Of a stretch of DNA of 64,000 nt, positions 7,421 to 15,378 are shown piece by piece. The position numbers were made by a program, and so were the translations under genes. Location of the stretch: NCBI GenBank assembly GCA_942492115.1, contig CALODL010000022.1:124001-188000 (forward strand), written 5' to 3'. Every line of letters begins with the position of its first letter. Position 1 is the first letter of the stretch. This DNA comes from CALODL01 sp942492115. Lineage in GTDB: Bacteria > Planctomycetota > Phycisphaerae > UBA1845 > CAIVHJ01. The notes under the pieces were generated by a model. It saw nothing but the letters and a program-made list of their open reading frames with translations, made no database searches and was not told the origin of the DNA.

Positions 7421-9643
7421 TCAGCGTTGGGCTGCCTCGTATCGTTCCAGGGCCCGCTGCAGGTCACTGTCGTCGCCACCGTGTAGTTCGATGGCCTTGC
7501 GTTGCAGCTTGATCGCATCGTGCACCGCGCCTGCACGGAATTTTGCAAGGGCCAATGTATCGACGTACGCCCAATTGTCATATTTCGTTGCCTTGCAAGC
7601 CATCTCGGCCAGCTTGAGCGCTTCGTCGTCGTATGTGTTGTCATAGCTTTCTTCAGTCAACATCGACCACGCCAGGTTGTTCAGTGTCACCGGCTCACGC
7701 GACCCCATTTCTGCGATCTTCTTGAGACACTTTTTCGCCTGCGATCGATCGTGTTTGTGCAACGCCAACAATTCGAACAATTCTGTGTAGTGGCTGAGGT
7801 TGTGCGGATCTTCGGCGATCATGCGCTCCAGTGTCGAAGCCGCACCATCCCAGTCGTTGCTGCGCTGGGCGCTGCGAACCTGGCGACGACGCTGGTTACC
7901 GCGATGTTCGTGCTCGAGCATCTGTGACAACATCGGGCCGACTTTGGGTAATCCGCTGACCGTGACGGCAACGTGCAATTCTTCATCGGATTCATCGGTC
8001 ATCGCCATGGCCACCAGGCTCGTCATCATCTCCCCGAACTGCTGGGCTTCGCGATAGTCACTCTCGCTCATGAACGGTCGCGCCACCTGCAGGCAGCGAC
8101 CCGGGTGAACCCATAACGCCTTGCTCGTCTTTGAACTCAACCGTCCAAGGCTGGAGGCGAACGCCTTGTCATCGACGATGGACGAGCCACCCTCGAAAGC
8201 AGATATGGCCTGGCTGAGGGCTGAACGGGTCGTCGAGATCAACAACCGATCGTCCTTGATGGCCAGCCGGACTGCGACCTGAGGGAATTGATAGATTCGA
8301 GCGGTCACGCCCTCGATGCGTTCACCCTCACCATCCATGGTGGGCGCCCCGGCACACAAGCTGGCAATCCCCAGGATTTGAGTCCACAGCGCTTCCGACC
8401 GACTGGGATCCTGGACTCGAATCACCACGCCGATGTCGGGGACCATCGACCCCTCTTCGCTGCGACCATCCTTCTCGGGTGGTGTCACGAACGCAACAAC
8501 GTCGATGATGTTGGAGAAGATCTCACGGCCGATGTCCAGGCCGGTGACCGATTTGATGTCCGACGATTTGGTCGATCCACCGGATTCTGACAGTGCTGCA
8601 GCCAGGAACGCGGCGCTGCCCTGTGGAACCGATGCGAACGCTTGCTTCGACAAGGGCGGTGTGCGAATGAGATTGTAGGCCAGGTTGTGGTGACCGCTGT
8701 CCAGGCGAACGCTGGCGTCCAGGAAAATGGCGTCTTCGCTGACCCCCACGCTCGCCGACACCGAACGTAAGCTCTTGATATCCAATAGAGTTGCGGCCAT
8801 GTGCACGTCCGGGTCGTCGCCGGCCATCGCCAGGGCCATCGGGACGACAGCCCGCGCGTTGATGAAACACGACACCAGGGCATCCTCACGGGCGGCGACC
8901 ATCTCAGCCAGTTCGTCATTGTCCGCTAAACTCTTGCCACCCTTTCCATTGAGCCTATTGACGACCTCTGTGAGCCGTTCGCGCTGTGGGCTGACGATGA
9001 TCAAGCGCCCCGTCAGGCACACCAGCATCTCGTCCTCGATGTTGTAGACCGGGTAACCACCAACGGGCTCCTGTGGAAGCGCTGCTGCAGGCAAGCCTGT
9101 TTCGATCAATCCGCGAATGGCCTCCACACTCCCCGGGTGAAGCACGGCAACGCCCTGAGGCATCTCGGAGGACGGGTCGAACCCGGTTACGGCTACTGCG
9201 GCCCCACGGATGCCCAGCACGGCTTTGATGAGCCTTGGACTGACTGCGACCCGTGGGCCATCGGCGGGCGACTCTCCCTCGCCGATCGGCTCTCCGAGCA
9301 GCCCCACCATCTCGAGTAGCCGCTGGACCTGGTCACCCGGTTTATTGATCTCGAAATAGGCCAGGGTGTCGGCGGGCATCAGGCGCGCAAAGTCGCTGGT
9401 CGCCAACTCCTCACGGCATTCCGCCAGACGTCGCTTGGCCCGCTTACGCAACTTGCCGTCGGCTTTGCTGGCCACGTCCTCATACAGCTTGGCTGCGGCG
9501 GCATAGTCCCCGCGCTCGACCTCGAGGTAGTATGCTTCGAAGAATTTGTCCGAGGGGCTCTTAGCCTGGACGGCTCCGGCAGTCAGGGCCATCATCGCGG
9601 CAGCGAGTATCAACCGTTTGGGCAAGTGGGCTTCAACAATCAT
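7421..9643 (-). CDS. exported TPR-containing protein of unknown function
   Basis: A 740-residue protein beginning with a signal peptide (KRLILAAAMMALTAGAVQA). The ATG at 9643 is chosen because GGAGG lies 5 bases upstream; an in-frame extension to 9766 overlaps the upstream gene and lacks this. Residues ~30-75 form a short TPR-like helical pair, the middle ~500 residues resemble DUF3352-like periplasmic proteins (POADTLAYFE-like 'MPADTLAYFEI' opening), and the last 130 residues contain two to three TPR units (e.g. the TLNNLAWSMLTEE stretch). It probably acts in the periplasm as a scaffold; no enzyme motif is visible. Confidence 0.75.
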   Translation of the reverse strand: MIVEAHLPKRLILAAAMMALTAGAVQAKSPSDKFFEAYYLEVERGDYAAAAKLYEDVASKADGKLRKRAKRRLAECREELATSDFARLMPADTLAYFEINKPGDQVQRLLEMVGLLGEPIGEGESPADGPRVAVSPRLIKAVLGIRGAAVAVTGFDPSSEMPQGVAVLHPGSVEAIRGLIETGLPAAALPQEPVGGYPVYNIEDEMLVCLTGRLIIVSPQRERLTEVVNRLNGKGGKSLADNDELAEMVAAREDALVSCFINARAVVPMALAMAGDDPDVHMAATLLDIKSLRSVSASVGVSEDAIFLDASVRLDSGHHNLAYNLIRTPPLSKQAFASVPQGSAAFLAAALSESGGSTKSSDIKSVTGLDIGREIFSNIIDVVAFVTPPEKDGRSEEGSMVPDIGVVIRVQDPSRSEALWTQILGIASLCAGAPTMDGEGERIEGVTARIYQFPQVAVRLAIKDDRLLISTTRSALSQAISAFEGGSSIVDDKAFASSLGRLSSKTSKALWVHPGRCLQVARPFMSESDYREAQQFGEMMTSLVAMAMTDESDEELHVAVTVSGLPKVGPMLSQMLEHEHRGNQRRRQVRSAQRSNDWDGAASTLERMIAEDPHNLSHYTELFELLALHKHDRSQAKKCLKKIAEMGSREPVTLNNLAWSMLTEESYDNTYDDEALKLAEMACKATKYDNWAYVDTLALAKFRAGAVHDAIKLQRKAIELHGGDDSDLQRALERYEAAQR

Positions 9644-9762
9644 CGGATCCTCCAGGGATGGGTGCAGCAGGGTCGGACATCTCGAGTACAACATCGTTGG
9701 GATTGACGCATGAGGGGATTCTTGGGCCGCTTGTGAATATTCGCGCCCTGATTCCGGCGTGG

Positions 9763-10308
9763 TCATCCGGGCTCAACCGGAGAACGCGCGTAGTCCGCGG
9801 CAAGCTGGGCAAATTCCAGGACCTCCGTGCTGGAGCGGAAAACACCCTGGACCGGCACATCACGCCCCTGATGCCGGACCAGGCGGCACATGCGATCGTA
9901 TCGTTGTGGGATGACCGCCACGACATCCTCCCACGGAATGAACCGGGTACTGAGTCTCTGAAGGCGTATGCGGACACCATCCGGGCCGACGCTGACATAC
10001 GACCCCTGACGATACACGACCAGACACCAACACAACACACCCAGTCCGCAAGCGATCCATAGGACCAGAACGGCCCCACTCCACGGACCCCATGCGTTTC
10101 GACCGTTCACGACCATGGACACGGTCCCGACAGCGAATCCGCTCAATCCACCGAAGACCGAACGGGGAGCCAGCGGACGCCACACCCGTGTGGCGGTGTC
10201 GTAGCTGAAACCGCACTCAGGGCAGGCGTGGCATTCAGGCAACTCGCGAAGACTGTAGCGGCACTCCGGACAGGTGTTTAGTGAACGGCGGGCGGTGTAT
10301 GCGTCCAT
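9763..10308 (-). CDS. small zinc-ribbon membrane protein
   Basis: A 181-residue protein with two CxxC motifs, CPECRYSLRELPECHACPEC (residues 13-32), forming a probable zinc ribbon, then two adjacent hydrophobic helices (about 52-68 and 78-98) and a C-terminal domain resembling bacterial PH-like membrane-associated domains (YVSVGPDGVRIR...PWEDVVAVIP). Function unknown. It resembles the protein at 6605-7387 in the zinc-ribbon part, which may reflect a shared lineage-specific family. Confidence 0.65.
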   Translation of the reverse strand: MDAYTARRSLNTCPECRYSLRELPECHACPECGFSYDTATRVWRPLAPRSVFGGLSGFAVGTVSMVVNGRNAWGPWSGAVLVLWIACGLGVLCWCLVVYRQGSYVSVGPDGVRIRLQRLSTRFIPWEDVVAVIPQRYDRMCRLVRHQGRDVPVQGVFRSSTEVLEFAQLAADYARSPVEPG

Positions 10309-10360
10309 GAGGATTGACTATTATAACCGTTCGGCTCGACGAACCCCTGGGGAATGACCG

Positions 10361-10831
10361 ATGAATGAGCGCCCTTACGAAACCATGGCTCGCACAATTC
10401 GCCGGACCATCGGTTCCACGACCGCTACCACCGCGCGGATGCAGTGTGTCGTGGATACGCTGTGGGCCGGTCTGGCAGAACACGGTGTGAGCTGGGTCGG
10501 GTTTTATCTGATTGACAACGATCAGATGATCCTCGGTCCCCGCCGTGACAAGCCGGCGTGTTCGCCGATCGGCATGCACGGTGCATGTGGCCAGTGCTTC
10601 AGCAGTGCTGTGCCGCTGGTCGTTCGTGATGTCGCCGAACTCGGCGCCGGCTACATTGCCTGCGACCCACGCGATCTCTCCGAGATCGTGGTGCCCGTTT
10701 TCGACCGCGGCGCCGATCCCATTGGTGTACTCGATCTCGATAGTTTCGATCGTGGATCTTTCGACGATTCCGATGTCGTCGGGTTGACGGATATCCTCTA
10801 TGCAGCCGGTCTCGGCAAGGCGGCCAACTGA
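10361..10831 (+). CDS. msrC: GAF-domain free methionine-(R)-sulfoxide reductase
   Basis: A 156-residue single GAF domain. The WVGFYL, LGPxxxKPAC, GACG, IACD and SEIVVPVF segments match the fRMsr family, which reduces free methionine-R-sulfoxide in the cytoplasm. The three family cysteines are at 67, 76 and 101; the spacing between the first two is one residue shorter than in E. coli. An extra Cys is at 79. It heads a plus-strand operon: its TGA overlaps the ATG of the rhodanese gene by one base. The pairing with a rhodanese suggests sulfur or redox maintenance. Confidence 0.88.
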   Translation: MNERPYETMARTIRRTIGSTTATTARMQCVVDTLWAGLAEHGVSWVGFYLIDNDQMILGPRRDKPACSPIGMHGACGQCFSSAVPLVVRDVAELGAGYIACDPRDLSEIVVPVFDRGADPIGVLDLDSFDRGSFDDSDVVGLTDILYAAGLGKAAN

Positions 10832-11184
10832 TGCAACATTCTCCCGGGTTCCTCGCGATCACCCGTGACGCCAGGCAGCGCATTCAGGAATGCACGGTCG
10901 ACGATGTTCGTGGTTGGCGCGCCGCCGGCCGAGTCTTCCATCTCATCGATGTCCGCGAGGACAACGAATATGCCGCGGGGGGCATCGCGGGTGCGGTGCA
11001 TTTGAGCAAAGGTATCATAGAACGTGATATTGAACAGGCGATTCCAGATCACAATGCAATGATCGTGGTCTATTGTGGTGGCGGCTATCGTTCGGCCATG
11101 GTGGCGGACAATCTGCAAAAAATGGGTTACACGAACGTGCTGTCCATGGATGGTGGAATCAAGGCCTGGCGTGACGCCGAGTAG
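10831..11184 (+). CDS. rhodanese-like domain protein
   Basis: A 117-residue cytoplasmic single-domain rhodanese. IDVREDNEY (39-47) is the first family signature, and the active-site loop is CGGGYRS with catalytic Cys82, expected to carry a persulfide for sulfur transfer or act on thiols. Overlaps the preceding msrC-like stop (TGATG), so translation is coupled. Substrate cannot be told from the sequence; the six-residue loop after Cys fits a sulfurtransferase rather than an arsenate/phosphatase type. Confidence 0.87.
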   Translation: MQHSPGFLAITRDARQRIQECTVDDVRGWRAAGRVFHLIDVREDNEYAAGGIAGAVHLSKGIIERDIEQAIPDHNAMIVVYCGGGYRSAMVADNLQKMGYTNVLSMDGGIKAWRDAE

Positions 11185-11205
11185 GGCCGCTCGAAGGAAA
11201 TACGG

Positions 11206-11574
11206 ATGAGCAAGAAAGTATTGAGCGTGGGACAGTGTGCCGCGGACCAAGCATCGATCAGCACAGTACTTCGAGGCCTCGGTGCCGAAGTCGACGGGAG
11301 CGGGACAATTCAGGATGCCCTCGAAGTCTTGTCACAAGAACCGTACGACCTCGTATTGGTCAATCGCATTCTCGACGCGACTGACGACGAAGGTATTGAG
11401 CTGGTCAAGCGTATGCAGGATTCTCCCTATTTGCGCGATGTCCCAGTCATGGTCGTCAGTAACTTCGACAGCGCACAAATCGAAGCGGTTAGCATGGGAG
11501 CCGTGCAGGGCTTCGGCAAGGCCGCGCTCGATGAGCCGGCAACTGCGACCCTGTTGTCCAAATATCTGTCCTGA
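11206..11574 (+). CDS. degenerate response-regulator receiver domain protein
   Basis: A 122-residue stand-alone CheY-like fold. The hydrophobic strand LVLVNRILDA places Asn53 where the phosphorylated Asp should be, and the N-terminal acidic pair is replaced by Gln-Cys. The Thr/Ser strand (VMVVSN) and the switch Lys (GFGK) remain. It therefore probably cannot be phosphorylated normally and may act as a protein-interaction module. AAGGA lies 7 bases before the ATG. It is third in the msrC-rhodanese-receiver-CPBP run. Confidence 0.78.
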   Translation: MSKKVLSVGQCAADQASISTVLRGLGAEVDGSGTIQDALEVLSQEPYDLVLVNRILDATDDEGIELVKRMQDSPYLRDVPVMVVSNFDSAQIEAVSMGAVQGFGKAALDEPATATLLSKYLS

Positions 11575-11592
11575 GGGTTCGAACACCGGCGC

Positions 11593-12327
11593 ATGGCCCC
11601 AACCCCAGGACAGTCCGGTGAAGCAGGTACTGCGGCGCGCCAACGCCGTCTGACTGGTATCGTGCTGTGGATCGCGGCCCTCGGGCCTTCGGCCGCCGCT
11701 GTGTTGTATGTGTATGCGGCGTCCTCGCCCGGCGGCTTCCAGGCTATCTACTACACGAGCAAATTCGTTCTGTTCGCCTTGCCAGCCTTGTTCTGGGTTG
11801 CCATCGAACGTCGTGCACGATCGACACGGCGATTGCGCAGTCGTTCATCGGATCTCATGATCGGCCTCGGTAGTGGATTGGTCATTGGCGCCTTGATGGT
11901 CGGCGTTTACGTCCTGGGGTTTTCGCGCTGGATAGATCACTCGGCCGTTCGTCAGGTCGTTGACGACTTCGGAATTGGTGGACGGTTTCTGCTGTTCGCT
12001 TTTTTTATCTCGGTTATCAACTCGGCATGCGAAGAGTATTACTGGCGATGGTTCGTGTTCGGCCGACTGCGGCAGTTTGTGCACGTCGTGCCTGCCGCGC
12101 TGTTGAGCAGCGGGGCATTTGCCGCCCACCATTTCATCGTGCTGCAACACGCGCTTGATTCGACGCTCCTCGCGACGGTGTTCAGCATGGGCGTCGCCAT
12201 CGGTGGGGTCATGTGGTCCATCCACTTCAACCGCACAGGCAGGTTGCTCGGAATCTGGCTCAGTCACTTTCTCATTGATGTCGCCGCCATGATCGCGATC
12301 TACGATATGATCGTTCCGTCTCCGTAG
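11593..12327 (+). CDS. CPBP-family intramembrane metalloprotease
   Basis: A 244-residue protein with about seven hydrophobic helices. The Abi/CPBP signature is present: ACEEYYWRWFVFGRL (around residue 145, glutamate pair plus Arg), AAHHF (about 177) and a final His-containing helix (LSHFLIDV). Members are Rce1-like membrane proteases implicated in protein maturation, bacteriocin immunity or stress. It follows the receiver gene by 18 bp and closes the operon. No specific substrate can be inferred. Confidence 0.87.
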   Translation: MAPTPGQSGEAGTAARQRRLTGIVLWIAALGPSAAAVLYVYAASSPGGFQAIYYTSKFVLFALPALFWVAIERRARSTRRLRSRSSDLMIGLGSGLVIGALMVGVYVLGFSRWIDHSAVRQVVDDFGIGGRFLLFAFFISVINSACEEYYWRWFVFGRLRQFVHVVPAALLSSGAFAAHHFIVLQHALDSTLLATVFSMGVAIGGVMWSIHFNRTGRLLGIWLSHFLIDVAAMIAIYDMIVPSP

Positions 12328-12364
12328 AAAACGAACGGACACGCGCCATGGCGTTGCGCAATGG

Positions 12365-12865
12365 CTAGCGCAAGAACGATTTGCCCATGAGTCGGCGCAG
12401 GGTGGCCAATTGCCCGCAATGGAATCCCTCGTGTCGAATCAAATGGCTGATCGCGCCTGCCTTGGTGTCGTAGTGCGGATGTTTCGCGCCATCTTTACCA
12501 AACGCGGGCTCGGCAAGAAGTGCATCGTCTAACTCGATGACAACGTCTTCTGTTCGTTTTTGCATCTCGGCCATCGTGGCCAGGACCGTTTGTGGTGCTG
12601 GCCATGTGTGTGCGGTTCCGGATTTCACTGCAGCCCCAATCGGAAAATGGGCCATGAACTCCGGGTCGAGTGTGGGACGATCGATGCAACGTTGGAAGAG
12701 CAGGAGCTCCTGGGCGCACGCAAGGTGGCCACACAACCACATTGCGTGTTGCACACCATCGGCGGGCTGAAAGAACCAGTCATCGCCCTCCACATCGTCG
12801 ATCAACAAGAGAGTCCATTCGCGAGTGCGCCGAATCTGATCCGTAAGCAGTTCTGCAGTCGTCAT
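12365..12865 (-). CDS. DinB-superfamily four-helix protein
   Basis: About 166 residues. His positions typical of the metal-binding DinB/YfiT fold are visible: CGHLACAQ (near 46) and HLIRHEGFHCGQL (near 145-157). Members are bacillithiol- or mycothiol-type thiol transferases or stress proteins of unknown function; the thiol partner here is unknown. GGGAGG precedes the tandem GTG-ATG start, and the ATG (8-base spacing) is preferred. Transcribed convergently toward the CPBP gene and divergently from the ABC exporter. Confidence 0.83.
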   Translation of the reverse strand: MTTAELLTDQIRRTREWTLLLIDDVEGDDWFFQPADGVQHAMWLCGHLACAQELLLFQRCIDRPTLDPEFMAHFPIGAAVKSGTAHTWPAPQTVLATMAEMQKRTEDVVIELDDALLAEPAFGKDGAKHPHYDTKAGAISHLIRHEGFHCGQLATLRRLMGKSFLR

Positions 12866-13096
12866 CACGATTACCTCCCGGCGGCCGATGATGGCGGCCG
12901 GGTGCCGAAGATAGCGAACACACGTCCCCCGTCAACGCGCGCGAAGGACGCTTTTTTCGGACCTCGTCTGTGTGCACGTAACCCGGTGCCAAATCTCACA
13001 CTCCCAGGACGTTGTGGTTGCTGCATCCTGCGATTAGCCCTATTCTCTACCGCATGTAACGGGCCGCGATTTCGACGTGCCCGGGCGATCTCCCAC

Positions 13097-15238
13097 ATGG
13101 GCTCCAGGACTCCCCACAAACAACGCGGACTCATTTGGTTCAGACGATCCTTGCGCTACCTGTGGCCGCAGCGCCGGCGTCTTGCGGTCGCGGTGATTTG
13201 TTCGTGCGCGGTAGCTCTGTCGTTCGCTGCAAGTATCAGCGCTATTGTTCCCGTACTGCGACTGATGGTTGGCGAGGACAGTCCACGCTCCGCGGTCCTG
13301 CGGTTCGCCGTCAGTCGCCAGGCACACATCGACCTCGTGACCTACGATCCAGAAGAGCATCCCACGCTGTCACCGGCTCCACCGATCGGTTCCTATTACG
13401 TCCGTAGTGTTGAACCCCGTGCTGTGTGGAATCAGGATCTTGGCCCTGGTGACGTCATTTATTTGCTGTCTGATCCGGATGACAAGTGGGCTTTGTTATC
13501 TGCCCTGTCTCGCGAAGCACCCGTGACCGTGGCGCTGACCACGCCGGATGGTGTGGTTCACGAGGTCGACCTCCCCGCGGTACAGTCCTCGACACTCGAT
13601 CGTGTGGCGGCCGCAGCGGCCAACTGGGCTGCCTCGTGGCTGCCGCAAGATGAATCCATCGCAGCGCGGCGCCACACGTTGCTCATCGTCATGCTCGGAG
13701 TCCTGTGCATGGTCATTGTCAGCAGTGTCTTTCGCTTTTTTTCCGAATTCATGGTCATCATCTCGTCAAACCGTGCGGTCATGGACCTCCGCCGGCACAT
13801 GTATCACACGGTGATGTACCTACCCATTACATGGTTTGGAAAACACCTGTCCGAAACCATGAGTCGCGTCGTTACCGACTTCAAGGACATCGAGCGCGGT
13901 TACCGTGCGATGTTCGGAAAACTGACCACTGAGCCGATCAAGGCTATCGTCCTGTTGGGCTGTGCCCTGGTCGTGGACTGGCGGATCACGGGGTTCGCTC
14001 TGATAGCGGGGTGTGGCGGCGGCGTCATCGTCTGGGTCCTGGGGAAGAAAATTCGCAAGGCCAACCGCAAACTCCTGGCCGGCTACGCAATGATGATGAG
14101 CGTGTTGAACGCCACCCTCAGCGGGATGAAAATCGTTCGCGCACACAACAACCAGACGTTCGAGCGGAGGCGTATGTGGCATGCAGAGCGTCAGCTGCTG
14201 ACCCAGATTCTGCGTATCGGGCGCTGGGAAGCGATGACCGGGCCCGCTCTGGAAATCATGGGCGGCATCGTCGTGGTCTTTGGTGGGCTGTGGTTGGCTG
14301 GGCCCGTGCTCGAAAAGACACTCAAGCCTGACATGTTCGTGCTGCTGGTCGGATTCCTCGTCGCGATGTTCGACTCCATCCGTAAGATTTCAGCTATTTT
14401 CCCGCGCCTGGCCAAAGCCGATGGTGCGGCCCAGCGCGTCTTTGAATTCATGGACCGGCCCATCGAGAAAACTGCTCACACAAAACCGACGTTACCGCTG
14501 CTGAAGCGTCAAATCCGTTTCGAGAACGTGACTTTCACCTATCCTGAAGGTGCCGCACCTGCCTTGCGGGATGTCAGTTTCACGGCGCAAAAGGACCACA
14601 AGATCGCACTGGTCGGCCCCAACGGCAGTGGAAAAACGACGGCGATGGGACTCCTGGATCGCTTCTATTCGCCAGATGACGGCCGAATCCTCTTTGATGA
14701 GTTCGATGTGGTCGACTACAGCATTGCGTCACTGCGCGATCAAATCAGCCTGGTCACGCAGGATGCCGTCGTATTCGCGGTCTCCGTGTTCGACAACATC
14801 GCCTATGGCCTGCCCAACGCTCCACTCGACGACGTCGTAGAGGCCGCCAAGCGGGCCCACGCCCACGAGTTCATCGAGGCTCTGCCCAAGGGTTACGACA
14901 CGCTCATGGGTGAATTTGGAGCCACTCTTTCCGGCGGCCAACGCCAACGTCTGGCCCTTGCTCGCGCGATCCTCCGTGACGCCCCGATCTTCATCTTCGA
15001 CGAGGCCACCAGCCAGATCGACGTCGAGAGTGAGCAGAAGATCCAGGAGGCAACGCGATTGTTCATGACCGGGCGGACCTCCTTCGTCATCGCCCATCGC
15101 ATTTCGACCATCACCGATGCCGACCACATCCTGGTCTTTGATGGTGGCCACATCATCGACGCCGGCCGGCACGATGAGTTGGTCAAACGATGCCCGCTCT
15201 ACCGCACCCTGTACACGACCCACGCCGGCCCACAGTGA
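13097..15238 (+). CDS. MsbA-type ABC exporter with extracytoplasmic insert
   Basis: A 713-residue fused membrane-ATPase half-transporter. TM1 is near 30-53; about 135 extracytoplasmic residues follow (58-190) before TM2 (193-212), whereas this loop is normally short. The insert includes GPGDVIYLL and a beta-rich stretch that resembles a PDZ fold. The ATPase half has Walker A GPNGSGKTT (~507), a Q-loop (LVTQD), signature LSGGQRQRL (~611), Walker B IFIFDEAT (~631) and an H-loop (IAHR). Likely exports a lipid or other hydrophobic substrate. The ATG at 13097 is chosen because the upstream in-frame extension overlaps the divergent DinB gene and does not look coding. Confidence 0.88.
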   Translation: MGSRTPHKQRGLIWFRRSLRYLWPQRRRLAVAVICSCAVALSFAASISAIVPVLRLMVGEDSPRSAVLRFAVSRQAHIDLVTYDPEEHPTLSPAPPIGSYYVRSVEPRAVWNQDLGPGDVIYLLSDPDDKWALLSALSREAPVTVALTTPDGVVHEVDLPAVQSSTLDRVAAAAANWAASWLPQDESIAARRHTLLIVMLGVLCMVIVSSVFRFFSEFMVIISSNRAVMDLRRHMYHTVMYLPITWFGKHLSETMSRVVTDFKDIERGYRAMFGKLTTEPIKAIVLLGCALVVDWRITGFALIAGCGGGVIVWVLGKKIRKANRKLLAGYAMMMSVLNATLSGMKIVRAHNNQTFERRRMWHAERQLLTQILRIGRWEAMTGPALEIMGGIVVVFGGLWLAGPVLEKTLKPDMFVLLVGFLVAMFDSIRKISAIFPRLAKADGAAQRVFEFMDRPIEKTAHTKPTLPLLKRQIRFENVTFTYPEGAAPALRDVSFTAQKDHKIALVGPNGSGKTTAMGLLDRFYSPDDGRILFDEFDVVDYSIASLRDQISLVTQDAVVFAVSVFDNIAYGLPNAPLDDVVEAAKRAHAHEFIEALPKGYDTLMGEFGATLSGGQRQRLALARAILRDAPIFIFDEATSQIDVESEQKIQEATRLFMTGRTSFVIAHRISTITDADHILVFDGGHIIDAGRHDELVKRCPLYRTLYTTHAGPQ

Positions 15239-15243
15239 CCGTA

Positions 15244-15272
15244 TGGACGGCTCTGTTGGGGCCAACTATAAT
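15244..15272 (+). promoter_or_regulatory. possible sigma-70-type promoter for aspS
   Basis: TGGACG, a 17-base spacer and a perfect TATAAT (15267-15272) lie about 105 bp before the aspS ATG, giving a leader of about 100 nt. The -35 hexamer matches 4 of 6 positions. There is no recognisable T-box or other riboswitch in the leader. Confidence 0.4.
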
Positions 15273-15378
15273 CGGCATTCCTGCAGGAACCCTATCGAAC
15301 ACGCCGATTTACGTCTTCTGTAGGTCCTGGCCGACAACATTGATTTCCGGTTTTCAACAGTGGTGAAAGAGTCATCTC

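Noticed and set aside
12560..13096. N-terminal extension of the ABC exporter
   Set aside because: It overlaps the divergent DinB gene and its translation lacks transporter features; the ATG at 13097 gives a normal start.
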